Shown here in pieces: positions 21,811-28,840 of a stretch of DNA of 31,071 bases. Each line of letters opens with the position of its first letter. The first letter of the stretch is position 1. Made by a program: the position numbers and the translations under genes. The notes under the pieces were generated by a model. The model was not told the origin of the DNA. It made no database searches and saw nothing but the letters and a program-made list of their open reading frames with translations. This DNA comes from Chara braunii (taxonomy: Eukaryota > Streptophyta > Charophyceae > Charales > Characeae), in contig BFEA01000014.1 of assembly GCA_003427395.1 (NCBI GenBank), positions 3,075,247 through 3,106,317 on the forward strand, written 5' to 3'.

Positions 21811-21815
<5 letters not shown>
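21118..21815. repeat. Gene-free stretch with (T)TTCATTTCATTTCCA minisatellite
   Basis: At 21360-21470 an imperfect ~30-base unit, TTTCATTTCATTTCCACTCA followed by ATCT(CT)TT, occurs four times. CTCAAAAACAAAATATA is repeated around 21668 and 21681. No gene is recognised. Confidence 0.7.
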
Positions 21816-21851
<36 letters not shown>

Positions 21852-21870
21852 ACCAAAAAAAAAAAAAAAA
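21816..21870. repeat. C36 run followed by A16 run
   Basis: Thirty-six C (21816-21851), then ACC, then sixteen A (21855-21870). Such a long C run is unusual in any genome and difficult for sequencing and assembly. The opposite strand reads T-run then G-run, as at 13092-13128. Confidence 0.9.
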
Positions 21871-22577
21871 GCTACTGAAAGGACAACCGGGAAAAAGAAA
21901 ATCCAAATACCGCTGCGCCCTCTGCCAAGGATGATTCAATACCAATCTCAAAGGACCATGATTCAATACCAATCACAGACGCCACCCTGAAAGTAAATCA
22001 GTGCGAACCACGGAAAGAAAAACAATCTATCAAAGGTGACCGTACAAAACAAAACAGACGAAAAAAAAAACGATGACCGTCGCAATCCAGACCAGTGTAA
22101 GTCTTTCAAAAATGATTAAAAAAAAAAAAAAGATATTTGCAATCGATCAAAGGTGACCCAAATTAAAACCACTGTACAGTCATAAAGCTGCCATCCCTCA
22201 ACGAGAAACGCATCCTCCTTTCAAGATGAAACATCCCTTCCTCACACTCGTTACCAAAAAAAAAAAACAAAAAAAAACAGCCCTCCACCTTTTCGAACAC
22301 GTCATTAACGACTTCAGTACCACATCTCAGAGGTCAGGCAGGTCTCACTTAACATCCCTTCCGCTCTGGCCGTTGATCTTCACAACCGGATCGAAAATCG
22401 AAAATTCCAAAAATCCCGATACGTCTTTCCCCAAAAAAAAAGACAATTCCGGTAGGTGGGAGTCGGCCCAAGTGGGGGACTTGGTCCACGTGGGACTCGG
22501 CCCCAGCAGCGACGAGCAGCCGCACCCGCTGCTACAAAACACCAGGACACGTTGCCATTCTCCAACGGATTTTCTGT
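21871..22577. other. Gene-free, A-rich stretch
   Basis: No gene is seen. The 17-base word ATGATTCAATACCAATC occurs twice near 21930 and 21958. Several A8-A13 runs occur. No domain is recognised in any open frame. Confidence 0.5.
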
Positions 22578-23070
22578 GTCAACCAGAAATTTCCTAAAAC
22601 AGAATATCAACTATACAACGCTCAGATTTACTAGAGGATGACTTTCACCAGAGATTTTCTTAGAACAGAAAACTTCAACTATACAACAATCTAGAAAGTC
22701 CCAGCATCGGTAAGAATCGGACTGGCGACCAAATCATCATTCGGATCATGTCAATGCTCTACGTCAACCAAAGATTTCCTAAAGCAGAAACTACCAACTA
22801 TACAACGCTCAGGTAATACTAGATCAGGAAACTTAAACCAGAGATACCAAAGATTTCCTCAAACAGAGTACCAACTATACAACGCTCAGATTCACTAGAT
22901 AGATCAGGAAACTTCAACAAGAGATACCAAAGATTTCCTAAAACAGAAACTACCAACTATACAACGCTCAGATTTACCAGATCAGGAACCTTCAACGACG
23001 ATGTCCCAGCAAATAGGTAAAAATTGAACAGACGACCACATCATTCGGATCCTATAAATGCTCTTCAGCT
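22578..23070. repeat. ~78-bp tandem repeat with a higher-order pattern
   Basis: Five units contain GATTTCCTAAAACAGAA and ACCAACTATACAACGCTCAG, starting at about 22578, 22650, 22766, 22847 and 22926. The second and fifth units are each followed by a related ~75-base tail starting TCCCAGCA and containing GACCA(A/C)ATCAT(CAT)TCGGATC and (G/A)ATGCTCT. This gives a higher-order A-A-tail, A-A-A-tail structure. On the minus strand the tails resemble the D-arm to acceptor part of a tRNA. Confidence 0.8.
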
Positions 23071-23084
23071 CTTCAGACAGCGGC

Positions 23085-23138
23085 GTAGCAGTAGAGCACC
23101 CAACAGGAGCTGTAGCAGTAGAGCACCCAACAGGAGCT
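23085..23138. repeat. 27-bp tandem duplication
   Basis: GTAGCAGTAGAGCACCCAAC plus AGGAGCT is present twice (23085-23111 and 23112-23138) with no change. It directly follows the ~78-bp array. Confidence 0.9.
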
Positions 23139-23159
23139 GCACTTCATACGATTCTGTTC

Positions 23160-23208
23160 ATCTAACGTCTATTTTTTTTTTTTTTTTTTTTTTTTTTCGG
23201 ATCTAACG
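23160..23208. repeat. T26 run between two 8-bp direct repeats
   Basis: ATCTAACG at 23160-23167 and 23201-23208 brackets TCTA, 26 T (23172-23197) and CGG. It resembles the bare-tail structure at 5956-6007, but the repeat is shorter and not flush with the run. Confidence 0.6.
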
Positions 23209-23500
23209 CTTTTTGTGCATCGTCGAACTCACCCTTTTTTTTGGGACTAATTATTCTCATTAAAGCTGCATTCCCGTTTCAATCGCTACACCTCGACGCT
23301 ACGGTCTTCCAGCAAACCACCACCGACCCAAAAACCCTTGTTTCCCAAACACAAAAAAAAAAACACTTCCGACATCATCTCTGAGCTTCGAGATCTGACG
23401 GATCACAATATCGGACAGCCTCAGGGCAAAAAAAAAAAAAAAAAAGAACGATGCGAGGGCAGACGACAGATTCACTTTGTCGTCAAACACCAAGGGCGCT

Positions 23501-23600
23501 GTCCTGATAGCAAAGAGGATCGGATTATTAAGCACCCGAATCTAGACAGGTTTCACGCAGAGGTTCAAAATCATCTGCATCTCTGTACAATCACGTACGA
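23501..23600. mobile_element. Truncated copy of the 154-bp hairpin MITE
   Basis: GTCCTGATAGCAAAGAGGAT followed by CGGATT and GAATCTAGAC matches the left arm of the element at 28037. The internal part is poorly conserved (CATCTGCATCTCTG is recognisable) and the right arm is missing. Confidence 0.6.
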
Positions 23601-23678
23601 GATCCAAGCAAGGAATTCAGCCCTCCTCTTACCTACCGGCAGTAACGGGACTGGCCTTCCCGAACACCGGAAGCGCAG

Positions 23679-23826
23679 CCCCACGAGCAAAGAAAATTCG
23701 ATAGCACCTGAATCTGGACGAGTTCAACGGAAAGAAACACAAAAGATCTATGACAGTTATCTCACTTCTCCACAACCCACATCCAGATTCAGGCCCTCTT
23801 AAATCTGCAAAATCCCCTTCGCTACT
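23679..23826. mobile_element. Diverged copy of the 154-bp hairpin MITE
   Basis: The left arm (CCCCACGAGCAAAGAAAATT, then CACCTGAATCTGGACGAG) and right arm (ACATCCAGATTCAGGC, then CCCCTTCGCTA) are both recognisable and still inverted. The interior differs from the other copies. It abuts the foldback repeats that start at 23832. Confidence 0.65.
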
Positions 23827-23831
23827 ATCGT

Positions 23832-24060
23832 ATTCACCCGAATAGAATGCCCGGTCATTACATCTGCATTCGGAACAACTTCCAGCCCAAGTACAGAGAC
23901 AATTACCAGGCGTTCTGTTCGGGTGAAGACGGGTACCTCTTGGCTACTATCGTCTTCACCCGAATAGAACGACGCCCAGTAATAACGCCACCTGTATTCG
24001 GTGCAACTTTCAGTCTAGATACACAGAGATAATTACCAAGCCATCTATTCCGAAGAAAGA
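23832..24060. repeat. Two-unit array of the CACCCGAATA foldback repeat
   Basis: Two units about 122 bp apart both begin CTACTATCGT(A/C)TTCACCCGAATAGAA. In unit 1 the arms are 23832-23847 and 23913-23928. In unit 2 the left arm (23952-23970) is intact and the right arm (24044-24060) is degenerate. The loop contains a CTTTCAGTCTAGATACA block, which is the reverse complement of the TGTAGACTGAAAGATAC block in the array at 18778-19250, so the two arrays are one family. Confidence 0.75.
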
Positions 24061-24161
24061 CGGTTATACCGTTAGCAGCAGGTCTGCCATCCACGGCAGT
24101 TCCCGAGCAAACGGACGAATTACATCATCGTCATCTTCCCAAAAAAGGAAAAAAACAAATC

Positions 24162-24215
24162 AAGGAAAAAACGACAATTTAGACAATCAACGACCGAAAA
24201 CCAGGAGAGATTATG
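24162..24215. repeat. 54-bp copy of the apbE 3' end
   Basis: This segment matches 24258-24311 at 48 of 54 positions, in the same orientation and 96 bases away. The second copy spans the apbE stop codon. Read on the minus strand, the last codons here are still SPGFRSLIV and a stop, against SPGFRSFMV and a stop in the gene, with an in-frame stop just before. An A24 run (24230-24253) separates the copies. It may be the remnant of a second, lost apbE copy or a local duplication. Confidence 0.75.
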
Positions 24216-24274
24216 CGGCCTGCGCTACCAAAAAAAAAAAAAAAAAAAAAAAACACGAAGGAAGAAAGGACAGT

Positions 24275-25720
24275 TTAGACCATGAACGACCGAAAACCAG
24301 GAGAGGTTATGACATCACCCGCTCCGCGGGTGATGATGCAGTACCCAACCACTTCCCCGTCACTCTTCAAGATGACGTCGTCAAGCCAGGCGCGGCTCTT
24401 TTGCGCATCCCCTTGGGCGAGGGCGGCAGTCGCAACGCCATCAGCATAAGAGCAATGCCGGGTCATCACAGAAACACTGGCAACGGTTCCCTGACCAGGC
24501 TCAATGCACTTACCGGTCGTGGGCATCACTATACCACAATAGACGCGCTTCTCCGGCGGTGCTTCTTGCGCCACCTTCTTGTAGGTCAACCAGACGTTCT
24601 CATAATCGCCACTCGTAGCCATCGACAAGTCGTTGATTCGAACATAACCGGCGTACTTCTCCCCGTGGATCTTTCCACCTCCAGCCGTGGTCGAGTGGAC
24701 ATCCCTCTCCGTGGGACTAGCAGGAAGACCATTAGCAGCACCAGCATTACAAGGACGGATTGCACGGTGAGACAGCTCTCCTTCGGGATTCTGGAGCCGA
24801 GCCTGGACTGCACATGGCACAGATAACGGACTCGATCCCTTCGCTTGAAGCGTGACCTTCGTCGGTCTGTTGGGATTGGAACTCTGCTCAATCGGTTGGC
24901 GTGCGAACTGCTCCACATCGGGATCCAGACTCTTCGGATGAGCAAGCGCCGCCAGCCATGGCCTGAAAGAGTGAGATCCCGTCGATCGGATATCCCCACC
25001 CCAATCAACGTACACGTTGCTATGGCCCAAGGCATTCAGCCTGTTCACGATGATATCCACGGCGAGCCCCTTGGCAATGCCGCACAGATCAAGCTGCATC
25101 CCCCTCACCGTCTTCGTTATCGTCACTCCCCCTTCGTGGGGATTAGCGACATTCCCGCCGAAGTTGAGTTTCTCGAAGCCTACAAGCCTCTTCAGTCGCT
25201 CGATCTCTTGATCCGACGGCTCCTCTCCCTGCGACACCCTGAACTTCCATAGCTGAAGCAGCGGAAGCACCGTCGGATCGTACAGGCCATCGCTCCAATG
25301 GACTGCATGCTTGACGGGACCACACAAGAACATCCCCATTTCCCTCGAAAGCTCCACCGTCTGATTCACGTTCGCTCTGTTGATCGCGGCAATCTCCGAC
25401 GTCGGATTATAGCAATTATAGCCGCAATCCACCACGTTGAAGCCTTCGTCGATCGCTTCGGTAATCTCCCTTATGTCCGCGTCAGCGAAGCGCCACTCAG
25501 CGGCCACCCAGACTCGATAAGCCAGCGTCATTCGCACACCCTCGAACAGATAATGACTCCTCGGCCGTACGATCGACGCAGTTGGAGTCGGGATCCTCTC
25601 AGTTGTTGAATGCATGTCCAGGTTCAATGTTTCAATCGACAATTTCTCTAGTGACGCCGCGGCGAAAGCGGCGCTTTGCACACCCATAGGCATGCCCCCT
25701 CCCCCTCGAAATCCCTCCAT
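24275..25720 (-). CDS. apbE: ApbE-family FAD:protein FMN transferase
   Basis: ApbE enzymes use FAD and Mg2+ to attach FMN covalently to a Thr or Ser of flavoproteins. The frame is 481 codons from the ATG at 25720. A GTG two codons earlier is in frame but not a likely eukaryotic start. Motifs in order: SEIAAINR (~108), DPTVLPLLQLW (~148), DLCGIAKGLAVD (~211), VDWGGDIRSTG (~238), ATSGDYENVW (~368) and ADGVATAALAQG (~426). The Asp and the Thr four residues on in the last motif are the family's metal ligands. Two things are odd. About 90 extra residues lie between RPWLAALAHP (~253) and the ATSGDY motif, so the protein is longer than the usual ~330-350. The usual HIIDPxTG region reads VYCGIVMPTTG, without the His and Asp. 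No lipobox or signal peptide is visible. There is no intron and no neighbour gene, so the flavoprotein substrate is unknown. The open frame amid decayed DNA argues for function. Confidence 0.88.
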   Translation of the reverse strand: MEGFRGGGGMPMGVQSAAFAAASLEKLSIETLNLDMHSTTERIPTPTASIVRPRSHYLFEGVRMTLAYRVWVAAEWRFADADIREITEAIDEGFNVVDCGYNCYNPTSEIAAINRANVNQTVELSREMGMFLCGPVKHAVHWSDGLYDPTVLPLLQLWKFRVSQGEEPSDQEIERLKRLVGFEKLNFGGNVANPHEGGVTITKTVRGMQLDLCGIAKGLAVDIIVNRLNALGHSNVYVDWGGDIRSTGSHSFRPWLAALAHPKSLDPDVEQFARQPIEQSSNPNRPTKVTLQAKGSSPLSVPCAVQARLQNPEGELSHRAIRPCNAGAANGLPASPTERDVHSTTAGGGKIHGEKYAGYVRINDLSMATSGDYENVWLTYKKVAQEAPPEKRVYCGIVMPTTGKCIEPGQGTVASVSVMTRHCSYADGVATAALAQGDAQKSRAWLDDVILKSDGEVVGYCIITRGAGDVITSPGFRSFMV

Positions 25721-25726
25721 TTCCAC

Positions 25727-25814
25727 ACTCTCTCTCTCTCTCTCGCTCTCTCTCTCTCGAATCTCTCTCTCAAATCTCTCTCGAATCTCTCTCGAATCTT
25801 TCTCTCGAATCTCC
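25727..25814. repeat. GA-rich leader of apbE with repeated GATTCGAGAGA
   Basis: Immediately upstream of the apbE start, the sense (minus) strand is a GA tract with an imperfect 11-base motif, GATTCGAGAGA, about five times. It is a microsatellite/minisatellite likely to lie in the 5' untranslated region or core promoter. GA-rich leaders are common in plant genes; a regulatory role is inference. Confidence 0.7.
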
Positions 25815-26633
25815 TAGCACAGCGGACCTCGGGAATGCAAATCCGGTAATTCCAATTCCCCTACTCTCACAGAGTCTCACTAGATAAGAGTACTATGTCG
25901 TATCACACAATTACAAACTAGTCTACAACGAGACGAATCTACACGTTCAAGAGAGAAGAAACAAAAAAGAACATAAGCGAAGAAAGAGGCCTACAACTAC
26001 CGCAACAAGAGAAAAGAGGATCAGCCCTATGCTGCACTGAATGTCTGCGAAAAGAAAATAAACAAGGAAAGAACAGAAAGCCCGGGCGACTCCAACTCGT
26101 GTGAATCAGATTCGTCCTTAAGCTAGAAAAAAAACGTCAATCTTAAAGAACAGTTTCACTCTCTTGCTTCCTCCCCAATGCCCACCCTGGCCTCACTCCG
26201 ACTGACCTTGTATCGCGCGTCCGCGTCTAACATTACAACGCCGCCGACCCTCTTTCACTTCGTTTCGCATCCCACCTACCGGCACTACTCTTCTTTTTCC
26301 AGCAGACTCTTGTACTCCTTGTTTTTTTTATTTGGGTCTTTTTTTCCACTTGTGTGATTCTGCTAGACCATGCAGGTCCGCACACACTCTTCTGCCTCAG
26401 AGGCCTTAAAATCTCTCGAAGCTCTTCCGATCTCCGCAATAGCCATGCTCTATTCCAACTAACTCCGTGCCTTGCGTCTTCAGCGACGCCGCCCAACCTC
26501 TTACTCGACTTTGCGTCCTGTTCCACGTTTTCTTTCCACGTTTTCTTCGTCGCCTTCGCTACAGCTCTCTTCGTCCTGCCCCAACTACAACTCGCTCTTC
26601 CCTCTTCTCCACCCCTCAACTCCACTTTTCGTC

Positions 26634-26635
<2 letters not shown>
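25815..26635. other. Presumed apbE upstream region; no other gene seen
   Basis: No gene is recognised on either strand. Any apbE promoter should lie in the part nearest 25815, but I see no clear TATA box. The minus-strand frame over 26233-26739 begins in a translated microsatellite and is Arg/Lys/Ser-rich without a domain, so I do not call it. Confidence 0.4.

Positions 26636-26722
<87 letters not shown>
26636..26722. repeat. Compound (AC)n(AG)n microsatellite, copy 1
   Basis: AC units (26636-26667) turn directly into AG units (26668-26722). The flanks CTACAACTC...CTCTTCTCCACCCC (left) and AATTTCCTGCA(A)GCACAGAA (right) recur around the second compound tract, so flank and microsatellite were duplicated together. 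Confidence 0.85.
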
Positions 26723-26726
<4 letters not shown>

Positions 26727-26902
26727 GAATTTCCTGCAAGCACAGAAACCGTCACGCCGCCGAGTTGGCGCCGACCCTCTCACTCCACTTCTCTTTTCCT
26801 ACGCAGCAATTACAACTCTGGCTTCTCTCCGCATTTAATTAGCCCCGACTACAACTCAGTAGCTTTCTCCCCTCTCCACCGCAACGAGCCGTGCGCTATA
26901 CA

Positions 26903-26937
26903 GATTACACACACACACACACACAGATAGAGAGATA

Positions 26938-26969
<32 letters not shown>

Positions 26970-26979
26970 TAAAGAGAGA
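26903..26979. repeat. Compound (AC)n(AG)n microsatellite, copy 2
   Basis: AC units from about 26906, then AGAT/AG units to 26979. It lies within a ~270-bp offset duplication: CGACTACAACTC is on the left (~26845) and AATTTTCCTGCATGGCACAGAA on the right (~26991), as in copy 1. Confidence 0.8.
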
Positions 26980-27015
26980 TCACGCCGTCTAATTTTCCTG
27001 CATGGCACAGAAGAC

Positions 27016-27352
27016 CCTTGACTTCTCAGCAGCTATATTCCATCTAGGCAGCAGCAGACGCCATGGTCGCTGACTTAGGACAAAAAACCCATGTTACGTC
27101 GTCGTCGTCGTTTCGGCTTGGATTCTCCTGCGCAAGCTCCTTAATTTTCCCCCTGCTCGATCCCTTTGTAGTAGTTCCCTTCTCTCCCTGCACTTCGTTT
27201 CCGCTAGCCAGACGAGGACGTCGCGCCACACCACAGTCACTCTCGAAGTGCCAGAAAAAAAGAAGTGCAGGGTGCATCTGGCTATGAGCTGGCGGGAGGT
27301 TCGTTCTCATTTTGCACATCTCCAGAGTGGTGTGGCGATGCCCTGAGGCCGT
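27016..27352. other. Gene-free stretch
   Basis: Overlapping open frames on both strands (27044-27319) have no recognisable domain. A short GTC trinucleotide run (27098-27111) is the only repeat seen. Confidence 0.4.
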
Positions 27353-27617
27353 GTTACCTACTCACACTGGGACGGTTTTTTTTAGCACAGCTCTGGACGT
27401 AATTGACGTCACATACATCCAGTCCACACTTCCAACGCAATTGCAGCCACGTTCTTCTCCGCAGGCTTGTCGCATTCCTTCCCCCCCACCCCCCTGTGTC
27501 GTTGCTTTTCTGTGCTTGTCTGTCGGATAAGGCCTACTCGCACAGTAGGACGTTCCTGACTCAGCTCGGGACGTAATACACGTTCGATACATCTGCTCTC
27601 TACCGCAATTAGGGTCA
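27353..27617. repeat. Diverged ~90-bp direct repeat pair
   Basis: The segment at about 27353-27445 matches about 27530-27617. Both read CCTACTC(G)CACA, then GGGACG or AGGACG, then CAGCTC(T/G)GGACGTAAT, then ATACATC, then CGCAATT. The offset is about 175 bases. Confidence 0.6.
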
Positions 27618-27659
27618 GATTCATCTAAAGGAAATCCTACTGTGAGTACCCCCAAAGAG

Positions 27660-27772
27660 GGTGCAATTCTTTTTCCTTTTTTTCTTTTCTTCTTTTGTCT
27701 TTCTTTTTTTTTTTCCTTCTTGGATTTTTTTCCTTTTCTTCTCTTTTTCTCTTTTTTTCGGGGGTTAGCATT
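27660..27772. repeat. T/C-rich low-complexity tract
   Basis: About 110 bases of TTTC/TTTTTC words ending in a CGGGGG; no coding potential. Confidence 0.8.
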
Positions 27773-27863
27773 CTTTGACTTCGCAACGTTTTTCTTTTCT
27801 CATCTCAATTTATGCGTGTCATCCTTGCCCAGGTGGCCGTGCTGATCCTCGTCTCCTTATCCA

Positions 27864-27934
27864 GCGGCCTAGCTCACTTGGTAAGGCACACAAGTCGCAT
27901 TCAGTAGGTCAGGGGTTCAAGACCTGTAGCCGTC
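27864..27934 (+). repeat. tRNA-like sequence, probable SINE head
   Basis: A 71-base block has the internal RNA polymerase III promoter of a tRNA: an A-box (TAGCTCACTTGG, 27870-27881) and a B-box (GGTTCAAGACC, 27914-27924), each one base off consensus and 32 bases apart. The 5' GCGGCCT and 3' AGCCGTC ends can pair only with bulges. The anticodon stem does not pair and no reliable anticodon can be read. That fits the head of a tRNA-derived SINE or a tRNA pseudogene rather than a working tRNA. A body or tail cannot be delimited; a MITE lies 100 bases downstream. Confidence 0.55.
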
Positions 27935-27981
27935 ATTTACCTTCCTGGGCATCCTTGGCTCCCCCAAACTAAAGATAGCCA

Positions 27982-28000
27982 GCGGGACCGGTGGTCCCGC
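27982..28000. repeat. Short palindrome GCGGGACC-GGT-GGTCCCGC
   Basis: Perfect 8-bp arms with a 3-base centre. The arms equal the outer ends of the nearby MITE family (…AGCGGGACC and GGTCCC…), placed end to end, only 37 bases before the MITE at 28037. It could be a leftover of MITE termini. Confidence 0.7.
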
Positions 28001-28036
28001 CAATCTGTCCGCATTGAGCAGTCACTGCTGGGGCGT

Positions 28037-28190
28037 GGTCCCACTAGCAAAGAGGATCGGATCGAATGCCTGAATCTGGACGAGGTTATGGAGATGTGCA
28101 GGAAATCGAGATTGAACTGCTTTTCTGCATCGCTGCATAAAACACATCCAGATTCAGGCATTCGATCCTATCCTCTTTGCTAGTGGGACC
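28037..28190. mobile_element. 154-bp hairpin MITE, well-preserved copy
   Basis: The 44-base arms at 28037-28080 and 28147-28190 are complementary with a single mismatch. The outer end is GGTCCCACTAGCAAAGAGGA. The inner part is also partly self-complementary (TGCAGGAAA against TTTTCTGCA), so a transcript would fold over nearly its whole length. No coding capacity. Other copies are at 18538-18691, 23501 and 23679. No clear target-site duplication is visible. Confidence 0.85.
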
Positions 28191-28301
28191 TCGGCCCTGA
28201 TGTTCGTAGGGTGATGCAAAGCGACTGATCTTTTCATCAGCTACTCAGCATGCCGCCTCCTGCTGTGTTTGGCTCTTCCCAGCCACGTGCATGCCGGGAC
28301 T

Positions 28302-28400
28302 CGCCATGTCACCATTTTTTATTTTTCTTTTTTTTGGGAAGCCATGCCATGTCACCATTTTTTTATTTTTTTTGGGGGGGAAGCCATGCCATGTCACCAT
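28302..28400. repeat. ~43-bp tandem repeat, three partial copies
   Basis: GCCATGTCACCATTT starts at 28302, 28346 and 28388. The first two copies are followed by a T-rich tract, a short G run and AAGCCAT. The T and G runs vary in length. Confidence 0.85.
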
Positions 28401-28469
28401 TTCGCAGCCCGTTGTTGGTCGTTTTGCGTTGTAGGTTTTTCTTTGCCTTTGTCTTTTAGTTTTATATAT

Positions 28470-28840
28470 ATATATATCGTCAAATAGAACTGCCTACGGT
28501 AAACCGTAGGCAGAGAGGGAGAAGAGGACAACAAACGAGGGGCTGTGACAAACTGTTTCGTCGGAGTTTCACCGACTCATCAGGAGGCTGAACCCTATAT
28601 ATATATATATATATATCGTCGTATATATACAGCCCCTCGTTTGTTGTCCTCTTCTCTCTCTCTGCCTACGGTTTTACCGGGCAGTTCTGTTTGTGACGAT
28701 ATATATATATATATATCGTCAAATAGAACTGCCCGGTAAACCGTAGGCAGAGAGAGAGAAGAGGACAACAAACGAGGGGCTGTGACAAACTGTATATATA
28801 TACCGGGCAGTTCTGTTTGTGACGATATATATATATATGA
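28470..28840. mobile_element. Nested inverted repeats between TA runs
   Basis: A unit of about 80 bases occurs forward (28476-28556), inverted (28629-28700), forward again (28715-28793) and as an inverted stub (28802-28826). Each block is bounded by (TA)n. The unit contains GAGGACAACAAACGAGGGGC and, at one end, CGTCA(C)AAA(C/T)AGAACTGCC. The second and third blocks form an almost continuous palindrome centred on a TA run. In the first block TGCCTACGGT-AA-ACCGTAGGCA is itself a perfect hairpin. TA boundaries suggest TA-targeting insertions, but no transposase is visible. Confidence 0.8.
28547..28583 (-). ncRNA. Hammerhead-ribozyme-like core
   Basis: On the minus strand the order is CTGATGA (28583-28577), a 5-bp stem GTCGG/CCGAC with a 7-base loop (28576-28560), then GAAA (28559-28556). 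Next comes a minimal 3-bp stem III (ACA/TGT around GTT) and C at 28547 as the cleavage-site base after GU. This matches the conserved core of a type I hammerhead: CUGAUGA, stem II, GAA, A-U closing stem III, and GUC. Stem I is weak: the bases next to the core do not pair, and only GGGTT (28595-28591) with AGCCC (28544-28540) can form. The molecule may therefore be inactive or depend on neighbouring copies. It lies inside the inverted-repeat element at 28470-28840. Confidence 0.6.

Noticed and set aside
21490-21990. Frame with a long proline run
   Set aside because: It is produced by the C36 homopolymer and flanking A runs.
18778-24060. CRISPR-like look of the regularly spaced repeats
   Set aside because: Units are tandem with no unique spacers, the setting is eukaryotic, and there are no cas genes.
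25718-25726. GTG at 25726 as the apbE start
   Set aside because: An ATG two codons later is in frame and eukaryotic genes rarely start at GTG.
26233-26739. 168-codon minus-strand frame
   Set aside because: It starts in a translated (AG)n(AC)n microsatellite and continues Arg/Lys-rich without a recognisable domain.
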